64,000 bases of DNA from Pseudomonas sp. B21-056 (GTDB lineage Bacteria; Pseudomonadota; Gammaproteobacteria; Pseudomonadales; Pseudomonadaceae), in NCBI RefSeq assembly GCF_026016325.1, contig NZ_CP087203.1, positions 5,456,001 through 5,520,000 on the forward strand. Direction: 5' to 3'. The notes under the pieces were generated by a model. The model was not told the DNA's origin. It did not search any database and worked only from the letters and a program-made list of their open reading frames with translations. The position numbers were made by a program, and so were the translations under genes. Each line of letters starts with the position of its first letter. Position 1 is the first letter of the stretch. Of this stretch, positions 17,319 to 25,854 are shown piece after piece.

Positions 17319-18304
17319 CAGGAGTGCCCTCCCAGTGCGGCATCACTCAAGGCGCGGACAATCGCCCGGCGCGCCAATCGGACCTTGAAGCCGTTGTGTT
17401 CCAACGGCTCGGCGTTCTGCAGCAGCGCATCGGCGGCAGCCGCGAAGGTTTCGCGGCTGACGGTCTGGCCGGCCAGCCAACTCTCCACGGCCCGGTCGCG
17501 CCAAGGTTTGTGGGCCACGCCGCCCAGGACCAGACGCGCCTGGCGGATGACCGGCCCAGCCAGCTCCAATGCCGCCGCGACGGAAACCAGCGCAAACGCG
17601 TAGGAGCTCCGGTCTCGAATCTTCAGATAGTGGCTGTGTTCGGCAAAACCGGCGGCAGGCAACTCGATGGCGGTGATCAGTTCATCGTCGGCCAGTTGAT
17701 TGTCTCGTTCCGGTGCATCGCCGGGCAGGCGATGGAAGTCGGCGAACTCGATGGTCCGCGCCCCGCCTCGACCGAGGACATGGACCACCGCTTCGAGGGC
17801 GGCCAGTGCGACACACATGTCCGAGGGATGGGTCGCGACACAGTGTTCGCTGGCGCCGAAAATCGCATGGATCCGGTTCAAGCCATCGTGCGCCGGACAG
17901 CCACTGCCGGGCCGGCGCTTGTTGCACGGCACGTTGGCGTCATAGAAGTAATAACAGCGGGTGCGTTGCAGCAGGTTGCCGCCGGTGCTGGCCATGTTGC
18001 GCAACTGCGGCGAGGCGCCCGCCAGGATCGCCTGGGACAACAGTGGATAACGGCGTTCGATCCACGGATGCCAGGCCAGGTCGGCATTGCTCACCAAGGC
18101 ACCGATCATCACCCCGCCGGAAGGGGTTTCACTGAGGTCCGCCAGGGGCAAGCCGGTAATGTCGATCAGATGTCCGGGACGGGTGAGGTTTTCTTTCATC
18201 AGGTCCAGCAGGTTGGTGCCGCCGGCGATGAAACGTGAAGTCGGGCTCGACAAGTCGATGGCCGCCTGCACGGTGTCGGGCTTGCTGTAATGGAAGGGGT
18301 TCAT
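17318..18304 (-). CDS. FAD/[4Fe-4S] subunit of xanthine/aldehyde dehydrogenase-type enzyme (PaoB-like)
   Basis: A 328-residue FAD-binding subunit. FIAGGTNLLDLMK near residue 25 and GASPQLRNMASTGGNLL near residue 96 are FAD-binding segments. An insert carries C117, C127, C136 and C155, the number and spacing that in PaoB bind an extra [4Fe-4S] cluster absent from ordinary xanthine dehydrogenases. It overlaps the upstream iron-sulfur gene by 4 bases (ATGA), indicating coupled translation. It passes electrons between the molybdenum and iron-sulfur subunits. Confidence 0.9.
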   Translation of the reverse strand: MNPFHYSKPDTVQAAIDLSSPTSRFIAGGTNLLDLMKENLTRPGHLIDITGLPLADLSETPSGGVMIGALVSNADLAWHPWIERRYPLLSQAILAGASPQLRNMASTGGNLLQRTRCYYFYDANVPCNKRRPGSGCPAHDGLNRIHAIFGASEHCVATHPSDMCVALAALEAVVHVLGRGGARTIEFADFHRLPGDAPERDNQLADDELITAIELPAAGFAEHSHYLKIRDRSSYAFALVSVAAALELAGPVIRQARLVLGGVAHKPWRDRAVESWLAGQTVSRETFAAAADALLQNAEPLEHNGFKVRLARRAIVRALSDAALGGHS

Positions 18305-18825
18305 TGGTCATCCCCTGGCTGCTGGCACAGCGGCAGCGCCTCTTCGATGGCGTCACGGATGTTGTTGTAGGCGCCGCAGCGACAGAGATTGCCACTCATC
18401 AGCTCGCTGATCTGCGCGCTCGTCTGCGCCCGCCCCTCGTTGACCAGCCCCACCGCCGAACAGATCTGCCCGGGCGTGCAGTAACCGCACTGAAAGGCGT
18501 CGTGCTTGATGAAAGCCTGCTGCAAGGGGTGCAATCGATCGCCGTCGGCCAGGCCTTCAATGGTGGTCAGCTCGACGCCGTCGCACATCACCGCCAAGGT
18601 CAGGCATGCATTGATCCGTTTGCCATCGCGCAACACGGTACAGGCACCGCATTGGCCGTGATCGCAGCCCTTCTTGCTGCCCACCAGATCCAACTGCTCG
18701 CGCAACAGGTCCAGCAGTGTGGTCCAGGGCAACACTTGCAACTCACGCTCTTGTCCATTGAGTGTCAGACGGATCGGATGGCGGACGAAGGACGCCTGCG
18801 TCGCTTCGGACAGGGTCGCGCTCAT
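18301..18825 (-). CDS. [2Fe-2S] subunit of xanthine/aldehyde dehydrogenase-type enzyme (PaoA-like)
   Basis: A 174-residue subunit with the plant-type [2Fe-2S] motif GCDHGQCGACTVL and the second cluster motif CGYCTPGQ with CRCG in the C-terminal half. The ATG at 18825 has GAGGTG just upstream; a GTG twelve bases earlier is unsupported. E. coli PaoA carries a twin-arginine signal and is periplasmic; this protein starts MSATLSEATQ and has none, so the complex is predicted to stay in the cytoplasm. First gene of the operon. Confidence 0.92.
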   Translation of the reverse strand: MSATLSEATQASFVRHPIRLTLNGQERELQVLPWTTLLDLLREQLDLVGSKKGCDHGQCGACTVLRDGKRINACLTLAVMCDGVELTTIEGLADGDRLHPLQQAFIKHDAFQCGYCTPGQICSAVGLVNEGRAQTSAQISELMSGNLCRCGAYNNIRDAIEEALPLCQQPGDDQ

Positions 18826-18973
18826 GGAACACCTCACGGTTAGTCGTACACGCGGCGTTTTGAAAAACCGCCGTCATAAGGGGTACGACTTCGGGGTGGG
18901 GTGAGTGTTCAAGGTAATTGCGCAGGTCGGGTATAAGCGCTGACGCGGCATGACGCATACATTTGTCGGCCAT

Positions 18974-18995
18974 GTGCGGTATATGGATACCGCAC
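18974..18995. promoter_or_regulatory. First palindrome upstream of higB
   Basis: GTGCGGTAT-ATGG-ATACCGCAC is a perfect inverted repeat with 9-base arms. It abuts a second, unrelated palindrome and lies 33 bases before the toxin start. It is a candidate HigA operator. Confidence 0.6.
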
Positions 18996-19022
18996 CGAGT
19001 GTAATGTATCGCCTTACACTCG
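18996..19022. promoter_or_regulatory. Second palindrome overlapping the higB leader
   Basis: CGAGTGTAA, nine bases, then TTACACTCG form a perfect inverted repeat with 9-base arms ending five bases before the higB ATG. It may be an operator on DNA, or a hairpin in the mRNA that hides the start region; the toxin has no visible Shine-Dalgarno sequence. Confidence 0.6.
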
Positions 19023-19027
19023 TTTCC

Positions 19028-19306
19028 ATGATTAAATCCTTCCAGCACAAAGGTCTTCGCATTTTCTATGAAACGGGTTCGACTCGTGGCATCCGGGCCG
19101 ACCATGGAAAGCGCCTGGCTCGCATGCTTCAGTTCATGGACAGGGCGACAGTACCGAACGACCTTGATGTTCCGGGATGGCGTCTGCACCCACTCAGGGG
19201 AGAACTGGCTGAATACTGGTCCCTGAGCGTTTCGGGAAACTGGCGAATCATTTTTCGTTTTATCGGATCGGATATCGAACTGGTCGATTATCTGGATTAC
19301 CACTGA
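19028..19306 (+). CDS. higB: HigB-type mRNA interferase toxin
   Basis: A 92-residue RelE-superfamily protein starting MIKSFQHKGL and ending VDYLDYH, both hallmarks of the HigB/plasmid maintenance killer family, with GNWRIIFRF in the core. It is followed after 14 bases by the antitoxin gene, the toxin-first order typical of higBA. The ATG at 19028 matches family starts; several upstream in-frame ATGs would add residues encoded by the palindromic leader. HigB cleaves mRNA on the ribosome. Confidence 0.93.
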   Translation: MIKSFQHKGLRIFYETGSTRGIRADHGKRLARMLQFMDRATVPNDLDVPGWRLHPLRGELAEYWSLSVSGNWRIIFRFIGSDIELVDYLDYH

Positions 19307-19320
19307 CAGGAGGCTGGAAC

Positions 19321-19608
19321 ATGCCCATGCACAACCCGCCACACCCTGGCGAAACGCTCCTGATGGATGTGCTGCCCGAACTGGGTATCACCGTCACCGA
19401 ACTGGCGCGGCACCTGGGCTTCGCCCGGCCTCATCTCTCGCGAGTACTGCATGGCCATGCGCCTGTCAGCCCGGATCTGGCTGTTCGCCTGGAACGCGCA
19501 GGAATCGGCAAGGCCAGAGTCTGGTTGGGGGTCCAGACCGACTATGATTTGTGGCAAGCCGAACAGCGCGAACAACCTCTTATCGAGCCGTTCCTACAAC
19601 ACGCCTGA
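19321..19608 (+). CDS. higA: HigA antitoxin, XRE-type helix-turn-helix
   Basis: A 95-residue protein beginning HNPPHPGETL, the characteristic HigA N terminus, followed by the helix-turn-helix VTELARHLGFARPHLSRVLHG. It neutralises HigB and represses the operon through palindromes in the promoter. AGGAGG upstream of its ATG gives it a much stronger ribosome site than the toxin has. Its end is 6 bases from the convergent DJ-1-like gene. Confidence 0.94.
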   Translation: MPMHNPPHPGETLLMDVLPELGITVTELARHLGFARPHLSRVLHGHAPVSPDLAVRLERAGIGKARVWLGVQTDYDLWQAEQREQPLIEPFLQHA

Positions 19609-19614
19609 TGCCTG

Positions 19615-20181
19615 TCAGGCCAGCAACTCCGCCGCCACCACAGCCCGCACGCCCTTGCCACTGAGCTGTTCCACCAGCGTCAGGGCAAACGCCAAAGCAG
19701 CCGCCGAGCCTTGGGCGGTAATGCAGTTGCCATCCACCACCACGGGTTGATCGACGAAGCTGCAACCGGACAGTTGCTGGCTTACCGCCGGCAGGCAGGT
19801 CATGCGCCGCTGGCGCAGGACGCCGAACGCTTGCAGCGCCAGTGCCGGCGCTTCGGCAATGGCGGCGAAGAAACGCCCGGCGGCGGCCTGGTCCTTGACC
19901 AGCTGTTGCAGGGGCTGATGGGCCGCCAGGTGCTGGGCGCCGATGATGCCGCCGGGCAGGACGATCAGGTCAAAGTCCTGCACCAGCATGTCCACCAACA
20001 TCCCATCGGCCGTCAGGCGCGTGCCGCGGGCACAGGTCAGCATCCGTCGCCCTTCGATGCTCGCCACGACGACTTCGACCTGGGCCCGGCGCAGCACGTC
20101 GATCAGGGTAACGGCCTGCAAGTCGTCGACACCTTCGGCAACGGCGATCAGGGCCCTGGGGATCTTGGTTCCAGGCATCAT
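19615..20181 (-). CDS. DJ-1/PfpI-family protein lacking the canonical cysteine
   Basis: A 188-residue protein with the DJ-1 fold pattern: an N-terminal AVAEGVDDLQAVTLIDVLRRA strand-helix carrying the conserved Glu, and DLIVLPGGIIGA in the middle. The nucleophile elbow reads AAIAEAPAL where DJ-1, YajL and Hsp31-like members have AAICAAP, so the reactive Cys is replaced by Ala. Activity as a glyoxalase or peptidase is therefore doubtful. The ATG at 20181 (a tandem ATG) has GGAGAG upstream. It is the only gene on its transcript as far as can be seen. Confidence 0.85.
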   Translation of the reverse strand: MMPGTKIPRALIAVAEGVDDLQAVTLIDVLRRAQVEVVVASIEGRRMLTCARGTRLTADGMLVDMLVQDFDLIVLPGGIIGAQHLAAHQPLQQLVKDQAAAGRFFAAIAEAPALALQAFGVLRQRRMTCLPAVSQQLSGCSFVDQPVVVDGNCITAQGSAAALAFALTLVEQLSGKGVRAVVAAELLA

Positions 20182-20215
20182 GGCGACTCTCCGCTGGGTG
20201 ATTACTGAAAGCCTA

Positions 20216-20317
20216 GTAGGAGCTGCCGAAGGCTGCGATCTTTTGATCTTGAGCTTGCGCTCTGGACTCAACTGGCCGGGGAAAGATCGCAGCCTCGCTT
20301 CGCTCGACAGCGCCTAC
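20216..20317. repeat. Dispersed palindromic repeat, family D
   Basis: GTAGGAGCTGCCGAAGGCTGCGATC on the left and GATCGCAGCC...CAGCGCCTAC on the right make an imperfect inverted pair. It resembles another common Pseudomonas intergenic repeat. It lies between the 5' end of the DJ-1-like gene and the 3' end of the small secreted-protein gene. Confidence 0.75.
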
Positions 20318-20330
20318 GGAGTGCGGCGGG

Positions 20331-20774
20331 CTATTTGATGTACAGCTGGGTCGACAGGCGATTGCCCGGGGCGTTGATCGACGTATTGCTGAAGCTGAAA
20401 GTGCCTTCCTGCTTGCCCTTCAGATCGAAGATGTACAGGTAGCCGACCACTTTGGTCCGGGTGGAACAATCGTTGAGATTGCCATTGCTGAACGCACACA
20501 CCGGCGAACGGGTGCCGTCGACTTCAAAACCGTCGAGCGTGACGTTGGGCTGGTGGCCATAGCCAACCTCCAGCACGTAGACCTTGATATTCGGACCGCT
20601 GTGATCGCATCGGGTCTGGGCCTGCCCTTCGGTAATGTCTTCAAAACCACAAGTCGGCGATTCGACCTTGAGCACCTTGACCTGGCTCAAGGGAGGAGCC
20701 GATGCGGCGTTGACGGCCTGCCCGGGCAGCCACAGGCCCAACGCACATGCCATCGCCAGCAGATTTCTTTTCAT
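20331..20774 (-). CDS. Small secreted protein, probably DUF4879 (YolA-like)
   Basis: A 147-residue protein with a clear signal peptide (MKRNLLAMACALGLWL, cleavage near NAA at residues 22-24). The mature part has four cysteines (C42, C56, C93, C103) that could make two disulfides, and the pattern APPLS...GFEDI...DHSG...EVGYG...LDGFEVDG, which I associate with DUF4879/YolA. It is predicted periplasmic or extracellular; function is unknown. It stands alone, divergent from the purine permease across 213 bp. Confidence 0.75.
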   Translation of the reverse strand: MKRNLLAMACALGLWLPGQAVNAASAPPLSQVKVLKVESPTCGFEDITEGQAQTRCDHSGPNIKVYVLEVGYGHQPNVTLDGFEVDGTRSPVCAFSNGNLNDCSTRTKVVGYLYIFDLKGKQEGTFSFSNTSINAPGNRLSTQLYIK

Positions 20775-20987
20775 GCGACACCTATCGACCTCCGGGAACC
20801 GCACGCAGTATGGCCCTCTTTTTGCTTCGGTAAAACATCGACGACGATCGCAGTCACATCGCCACGCTGCTGGTATGATGCGCGGCTTTTTCCGACCCGC
20901 AGAAAACTCCCGGACGCCATTGGCCGTCTGTGCTTTGCTGTTGAGGTCGATACATTCACGGCGCCCGGCGCGCCACGGGGAGCAGAC

Positions 20988-22283
20988 ATGCTGGAAAGGC
21001 TGTTTCAACTCAAGGCACACAACACCAACGTGCGGACCGAGATCCTGGCGGGCGTCACGACGTTCCTGGCCATGGCCTACATTTTGTTCGTCAACCCGAG
21101 CATCCTCGGCGAAACCGGCATGGACAAGGGCGCGGTGTTCGTCGCCACCTGCCTGGCGGCGGCCATCGGTTCCACGGTCATGGGCCTGATCGCCAACTAC
21201 CCGATCGCCCTCGCACCGGGCATGGGCCTGAACGCCTTCTTCACCTACACCGTGGTCCTGCACATGGGCCACACCTGGCAAGTGGCGCTGGGCGCGGTGT
21301 TCGTGTCCGCCGTGCTGTTCTTCCTGCTGTCGATCTTTCGCATCCGCGAATGGATCATCAACAGCATCCCCCTGCCCCTGCGCTCGGCCATTGCCGCCGG
21401 CATCGGCCTGTTCCTGGCGCTGATCGCCCTGGGCAACGCCGGCATCGTGGTGAAGAACCCGGCGACCATGGTCGGCCTCGGTGACCTGAAACAACCGGCA
21501 CCGATTCTCGCCACGCTCGGTTTTGTCCTGATCGTCGCCCTCGAAGCACTGAAAGTGCGCGGGGCGGTGCTGATCGGCATCCTCGCGGTGACCATCGTCT
21601 CGATCCTGATGGGCTTCACCCCGTTCGGCGGCGTGATGTCGATGCCGCCCTCCCTGGCCCCGACCTTCCTGCAACTGGACATCAAGGGCGCCCTGGACAT
21701 CGGTCTGGTGAGCGTGATCTTCGCCTTCCTCTTCGTCGACCTGTTCGACAACTCCGGCACCCTGATCGGCGTCGCCAAGCGCGCCGGGTTGATGGGCAAG
21801 GACGGGCACATGCCGAAGATGGGCCGTGCGCTGATCGCCGACAGCACCGCCGCCATGGCCGGTTCGCTGCTGGGCACCTCCACCACCACCAGCTACATCG
21901 AGTCGGCGGCGGGCGTCAGTGCCGGCGGCCGCACCGGGCTGACCGCCATCGTCGTGGCGATCCTGTTCCTGCTGGCGCTGTTCTTCTCGCCACTGGCCGC
22001 CAGCGTGCCCGCCTTTGCCACCGCCCCGGCCTTGCTGTTCGTGGCCGTGCTGATGACCTCGGGCCTGGCGGAAATCGACTGGGACGACATCACCGTCGCC
22101 GCTCCGGTGGTGATTACCGCACTGGCGATGCCGTTCACTTACTCCATCGCCAACGGCATTGCCTTCGGTTTCATCGCCTGGACCGCCATCAAGCTGGTGT
22201 CCGGCCGTGGCCGTGAGCTGAACCCGGCGCTGGTCATCCTGTCGATCCTGTTCGTGATCAAGTTGGGTTGGTTCAACGCATGA
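20988..22283 (+). CDS. NCS2-family (AzgA-type) purine permease
   Basis: A 431-residue transporter starting [18 protein letters not shown], with GGGGAG before the ATG at 20988. AzgA-type signatures are present: [16 protein letters not shown] at the N terminus, [34 protein letters not shown] and [17 protein letters not shown]. These proteins import adenine, guanine or hypoxanthine with protons. Its stop overlaps the trmA start (ATGA), so the two are co-translated although functionally unrelated apart from nucleobase chemistry. Confidence 0.92.
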   Translation: MLERLFQLKAHNTNVRTEILAGVTTFLAMAYILFVNPSILGETGMDKGAVFVATCLAAAIGSTVMGLIANYPIALAPGMGLNAFFTYTVVLHMGHTWQVALGAVFVSAVLFFLLSIFRIREWIINSIPLPLRSAIAAGIGLFLALIALGNAGIVVKNPATMVGLGDLKQPAPILATLGFVLIVALEALKVRGAVLIGILAVTIVSILMGFTPFGGVMSMPPSLAPTFLQLDIKGALDIGLVSVIFAFLFVDLFDNSGTLIGVAKRAGLMGKDGHMPKMGRALIADSTAAMAGSLLGTSTTTSYIESAAGVSAGGRTGLTAIVVAILFLLALFFSPLAASVPAFATAPALLFVAVLMTSGLAEIDWDDITVAAPVVITALAMPFTYSIANGIAFGFIAWTAIKLVSGRGRELNPALVILSILFVIKLGWFNA

Positions 22284-23359
22284 CTTTTGATACCCAGGCC
22301 TACACCGCCCAGCTCCAGGACAAGGTCGCCCGCTTGCGCGACCTGTTGGCGCCGTTCGATGCACCGGAGCCGGCCGTGTTCGACTCGCCGCTGCAGAACT
22401 TCCGTTTGCGCGCCGAATTCCGCCTCTGGCGCGAGGCCGGCGAGCGGCATTACGCGATGTTCTCCCAGGACGACAAGCGCACGCCGATCCTCATCGAGCA
22501 ATTCCCCATCGCCAGCCTGCGCATCAACCAGTTGATGCCCCGACTCAAGGCCGCCTGGCAAGCCAGCGCGCCCCTGAGCCACAAGCTGTTCCAGGTGGAG
22601 TTCCTGACCACCCTGGCGGGCGATGCGATGATCACCCTGTGTTATCACCGTCCACTGGATGAGCACTGGCACGCCGCGGCAACGAAACTGGCGAGCGACC
22701 TGGGCGTCAGCATCATTGGTCGCTCCAAGGGCAAGCGCGAAGTGATCGGCCACGACTATGTGGTGGAGAAACTCGACGTGGGCGGTCGCACCTTCAGCTA
22801 TCGCCAGCCGGAAGGCGCCTTCACCCAGCCCAACGGCACCGTGAACCAGAAGATGCTCAACTGGGCTTATGAAGCCTTGGGCGATCGCAGCGACGATCTG
22901 CTGGAGCTGTACTGCGGCAACGGCAACTTCACCCTGCCCCTGGCGACCCGTGTGCGCAAAGTGCTGGCCACCGAAATCAGCAAGACTTCGGTGAACGCGG
23001 CGCTGAGCAACCTCAGCGAAAACGCGGTGGATAACGTGACCCTGGTGCGCCTGTCGGCCGAAGAACTGACCGAAGCCTTGAACGAAGTCCGGCCATTCCG
23101 TCGCCTGCACGGCATCGACCTGAAAAGCTACGCATTCGGCAGCGTCTTCGTCGACCCGCCCCGCGCCGGCATGGACCCGGACACCTGCGAGCTGACCCGG
23201 CGCTTCGAGAACATCCTGTACATCTCCTGCAACCCCGACACCCTCGCCGCGAACATCGCGCAACTGCACGACACCCACCGCATCACGCGCTGCGCGTTGT
23301 TCGACCAGTTCCCATGGACCCACCACATGGAATCCGGGGTGTTGTTGAGCCGGCGGTAA
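22280..23359 (+). CDS. trmA: tRNA (uracil-5-)-methyltransferase TrmA
   Basis: A 359-residue enzyme forming m5U54 in the tRNA T-loop. SAM motif [14 protein letters not shown], the FVDPPRAG motif, the nucleophile Cys in [10 protein letters not shown] and the catalytic Glu in HHMESGVLL are all seen. The short N terminus lacks the TRAM domain, as in TrmA and unlike RlmD. Overlaps the permease stop by 4 bases. Confidence 0.97.
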   Translation: MTFDTQAYTAQLQDKVARLRDLLAPFDAPEPAVFDSPLQNFRLRAEFRLWREAGERHYAMFSQDDKRTPILIEQFPIASLRINQLMPRLKAAWQASAPLSHKLFQVEFLTTLAGDAMITLCYHRPLDEHWHAAATKLASDLGVSIIGRSKGKREVIGHDYVVEKLDVGGRTFSYRQPEGAFTQPNGTVNQKMLNWAYEALGDRSDDLLELYCGNGNFTLPLATRVRKVLATEISKTSVNAALSNLSENAVDNVTLVRLSAEELTEALNEVRPFRRLHGIDLKSYAFGSVFVDPPRAGMDPDTCELTRRFENILYISCNPDTLAANIAQLHDTHRITRCALFDQFPWTHHMESGVLLSRR

Positions 23360-23388
23360 GTCCTTCCTTTTGAGGTGAAGGATTACTC

Positions 23389-23499
23389 TGTGGCGAGGGG
23401 ATTTATCCCCGCTGGGCTGCTAAGCAGCCCCAAGCTCTTCAGTCCAGCAAAAGCTTGCGAGCGCTGCGCACTCGAGCGGGGATAAATCCCCTCGCCACA
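23389..23499. repeat. Dispersed palindromic repeat, family A copy 4
   Basis: Complete inverted pair with the usual TGTGGCGAGGGG outer arm and GCTGGGCTGCTAAGCAGCCCC inner hairpin; the right inner arm is divergent (GCGCTGCGCACTCGAGCGGG). It lies between trmA and aroQ, both on the plus strand, and may terminate the permease-trmA transcript. It fills much of the 310 bp gap; the rest holds the palindrome at 23542 and the aroQ promoter. Confidence 0.88.
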
Positions 23500-23541
23500 T
23501 TTCATCACTCGCCACAATCTCCCCTGCCTGATTGAGAGCTG

Positions 23542-23560
23542 GTGTTCGATCATCGAACAC
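23542..23560. promoter_or_regulatory. PcaR-like palindrome upstream of aroQ
   Basis: GTGTTCGAT-C-ATCGAACAC is a perfect 19-base palindrome 109 bases before aroQ. Its core GTTCGATCATCGAAC agrees at 13 of 15 positions with the PcaR operator core GTTCGATAATCGCAC (from memory). TTGACC near 23585 and TACAAT near 23606 just downstream could be the promoter. An IclR-family regulator binding here is inferred. Confidence 0.6.
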
Positions 23561-23669
23561 TTAATGGCTATGGACGTCGGGTTTATTTGACCAAATTAAC
23601 CATCTAGTACAATTTATCTCCACCGGCTGAATCAACCGAAGCCGACAATAACAATGTGGAGATACTGCA

Positions 23670-24110
23670 ATGCCTCCGATCGTTCTGGTGCTGAACGGCC
23701 CGAACCTGAACCTGCTCGGTACCCGCGAGCCCGCCACCTACGGCCATGAAACCCTGGCGGATATCTCGGCGCTGTGCGGCCGTGCCGCTGAAGAGTTCGG
23801 CCTGGCGGTGGAGTTTCGCCAGACCAACCAGGAAAGCGAGTTGCTGGACTGGATTCACGGCGCCCGTGGCCGCTGTGCCGGTATCGTCATCAACCCGGCA
23901 GCCTGGACCCACACGTCTGTGGCGATCCGCGATGCGCTGGTCGCCAGCGAAGTACCGGTGATCGAAGTCCACCTGTCCAACGTCCATGCCCGGGAAACGT
24001 TCCGTCACCACTCCTTCGTTTCATCCGTCGCCATCGGTGTGATGTGCGGCTTTGGCAGCCATGGCTATCGCCTGGCCCTGGAACATTTCAGTCAGCGGTT
24101 GAAAGGTTGA
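23670..24110 (+). CDS. aroQ: Type II 3-dehydroquinate dehydratase
   Basis: A 146-residue enzyme converting 3-dehydroquinate to 3-dehydroshikimate. The N terminus [17 protein letters not shown] is the family signature, Y24 is the catalytic tyrosine, and [10 protein letters not shown] carries the active-site His. It sits 5 bp before aroE-like shikimate dehydrogenase and beside quiC, so it is probably the catabolic (quinate) copy rather than the housekeeping aroQ that usually precedes accB. Confidence 0.95.
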   Translation: MPPIVLVLNGPNLNLLGTREPATYGHETLADISALCGRAAEEFGLAVEFRQTNQESELLDWIHGARGRCAGIVINPAAWTHTSVAIRDALVASEVPVIEVHLSNVHARETFRHHSFVSSVAIGVMCGFGSHGYRLALEHFSQRLKG

Positions 24111-24115
24111 AGCGC

Positions 24116-24967
24116 ATGTCGAATAGCACCGTACTGGCCGGCCTGATCGGCGCAGGCATCCAGGCGTCTCGCACCCCCGCGCTCCATGAGCATGAAGGCG
24201 ATGCCCAAGGCATCCGTTATCTGTACCGATTGATCGACCTTGACGCGTTGAAACTCGACAGCAGTGCCCTGCCCGATCTGCTGACGGCCGCCGAGCGCAT
24301 GAACTTCACCGGCCTGAACATCACCTTCCCCTGCAAGCAGGCAATCATCCCGTTGCTGGATGAGCTCTCGGCCGAGGCCCGCGGCATTGGCGCGGTGAAT
24401 ACCGTTGTGCTCAAGGACGGCAAGCGCATCGGTCACAACACCGACTGCCTCGGGTTTGCCGAGGGTTTTCGCCGCGGCCTCAGCGATGTTGCGCGTCGAT
24501 CCGTGGTGCAGATGGGCGCCGGAGGTGCCGGTGCAGCCGTCGCCCATGCGCTACTGGCGGAAGGAGTGCAGACGCTGAGCATTTTTGACGTCGAGTTCAG
24601 CCGCGCCGAAGCACTGGCAAACAATTTAAACCAACACTTCGGCGCCGGTCGCGCCCGTGCCGGGCACGATTTGCCCACGGCCATGGCCGAGGCGGACGGC
24701 CTGGTCAATACCACGCCGATGGGCATGGCGAAACTGCCCGGCATGCCGGTGCCGGTGGAGTTTTTGCGGGGCGAATTGTGGGTCGCGGAAATCGTCTACT
24801 TCCCGCTGGAAACCGAACTGCTGCGCAATGCCCGGGCCCTGGGTTGCCGCACGCTGGATGGCGGCAACATGGCAGTGTTCCAGGCTGTGAAGGCGTTTGA
24901 ACTGTTCAGCGGTATCGCGCCGGATGCACAGCGGATGCTGGAGCATTTCCAGAGCATGAATCACTGA
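24116..24967 (+). CDS. aroE: Shikimate/quinate 5-dehydrogenase family enzyme
   Basis: A 283-residue NAD(P)-dependent dehydrogenase. Substrate-binding NITFPCKQ (catalytic Lys) and HNTDCLGF (Asp) and the Rossmann glycine motif MGAGGAGAAVAHAL are present. It starts at the ATG 24116, 5 bases after aroQ, with AAAGG upstream. The order aroQ-aroE with quiC nearby suggests it oxidises shikimate (or quinate) during growth on these compounds; it could be a QuiA-independent NAD-dependent route. The housekeeping aroE would lie elsewhere. Confidence 0.9.
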   Translation: MSNSTVLAGLIGAGIQASRTPALHEHEGDAQGIRYLYRLIDLDALKLDSSALPDLLTAAERMNFTGLNITFPCKQAIIPLLDELSAEARGIGAVNTVVLKDGKRIGHNTDCLGFAEGFRRGLSDVARRSVVQMGAGGAGAAVAHALLAEGVQTLSIFDVEFSRAEALANNLNQHFGAGRARAGHDLPTAMAEADGLVNTTPMGMAKLPGMPVPVEFLRGELWVAEIVYFPLETELLRNARALGCRTLDGGNMAVFQAVKAFELFSGIAPDAQRMLEHFQSMNH

Positions 24968-24974
24968 AAAACCC

Positions 24975-25062
24975 TGTGGGAGCGAGCCTGCTCGCGATAG
25001 CGGTGTGTCAGTCGAAATATCAATGACTGACACACCGCTTCGCGAGCAGGCTCGCTCCCACA
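24975..25062. repeat. Dispersed palindromic repeat, family B copy 2
   Basis: TGTGGGAGCGAGCCTGCTCG at the left and its complement at the right enclose GTGTGTCAGT/ACTGACACAC, so nearly the whole element is one long hairpin. It fills the gap between convergent aroE and the TetR gene and probably ends both transcripts. Confidence 0.9.
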
Positions 25063-25074
25063 AAGGGTTCGGCG

Positions 25075-25752
25075 TCAGGCTTGCAGGTAGCGCAACACCG
25101 ACTCGCAGATCATCTGGCGATGGCGCTGCTTGATCGCTGCGTCCGACAGATCGATCTGGAAAATCTCGCCGAAGGTGTGACGGTTGGACACCCGGTGAAA
25201 ACAGAACGAACTGATCAGTAGGTGCACATCCTGCGGTTCGAGGCCGGTACGGAATACACCTTCTTCGGCGCCGCGGCGCAGAATCAGGTCCAGGGCGTCG
25301 AGGATGCTGCTGTTCATCGCCTTGATCACGCTTGATTGCTTGACGTACTCGGCGTTGTGGATGTTCTCGATAGAGACGATGCGCACGAAATCCACGTTGC
25401 GGTCGTGGTGGTCGAAGGTGAACTCCACCAGGCGTCGGATTGCGTCGACCGGTGCCAGCTCTGCCAGGTGCAGGCGGCTTTCGGTGCTGCGGATATCGCC
25501 GTAGAGTTTTTCCAGCACCTCGATGTACAACTGCTCCTTGCTATTGAAGTAGTAGTAGATCATCCGCTTGGAGGTGTGGATGCGTTCAGCGATGGCATCG
25601 ACCCGGGCGCCGGCCAGGCCCTGCTGGACAAACTCGACGATGGCTTCCTGAAGAATGTTTTCCCGGGTCTTTTCCGGGTTGTTCTTGCGACTCTTGCGCG
25701 GCGCGACGAGAGGCTCGTCGAGGGCGGCGGACAGTTCTGGATTCATAGTCAT
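25075..25752 (-). CDS. TetR-family regulator next to quiC
   Basis: A 225-residue repressor-type protein. Residues about 28-75 form the TetR DNA-binding domain (TRENILQEAIVEFVQQG, VDAIAERIHTSKRMIYYYFNSKEQL). The C-terminal part has the DHDRNVDFVRIVSIENIHNAEY pattern of regulators of aromatic catabolism. It lies 102 bp downstream of quiC on the same strand and is likely cotranscribed, so it may regulate the quinate/shikimate genes, with dehydroshikimate or protocatechuate as a possible ligand. Confidence 0.9.
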   Translation of the reverse strand: MTMNPELSAALDEPLVAPRKSRKNNPEKTRENILQEAIVEFVQQGLAGARVDAIAERIHTSKRMIYYYFNSKEQLYIEVLEKLYGDIRSTESRLHLAELAPVDAIRRLVEFTFDHHDRNVDFVRIVSIENIHNAEYVKQSSVIKAMNSSILDALDLILRRGAEEGVFRTGLEPQDVHLLISSFCFHRVSNRHTFGEIFQIDLSDAAIKQRHRQMICESVLRYLQA

Positions 25753-25854
25753 TGCGGGCTCACGGCCATCACTGCACAGGCTGGCGATTATGGGCTGCGC
25801 CGTGCAGTGAAGGAAGGCACAGGGTTGCCGTTTACTGCCGCGTTTACGATTTCC

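Noticed and set aside
18950..19027. Longer higB with upstream ATG starts
   Set aside because: The added residues are encoded by the palindromic leader and the family begins at MIKSF.
20775..22364. Extended minus-strand frame in front of the secreted-protein gene
   Set aside because: It lies opposite the purine permease; the signal peptide at 20774 marks the real start.
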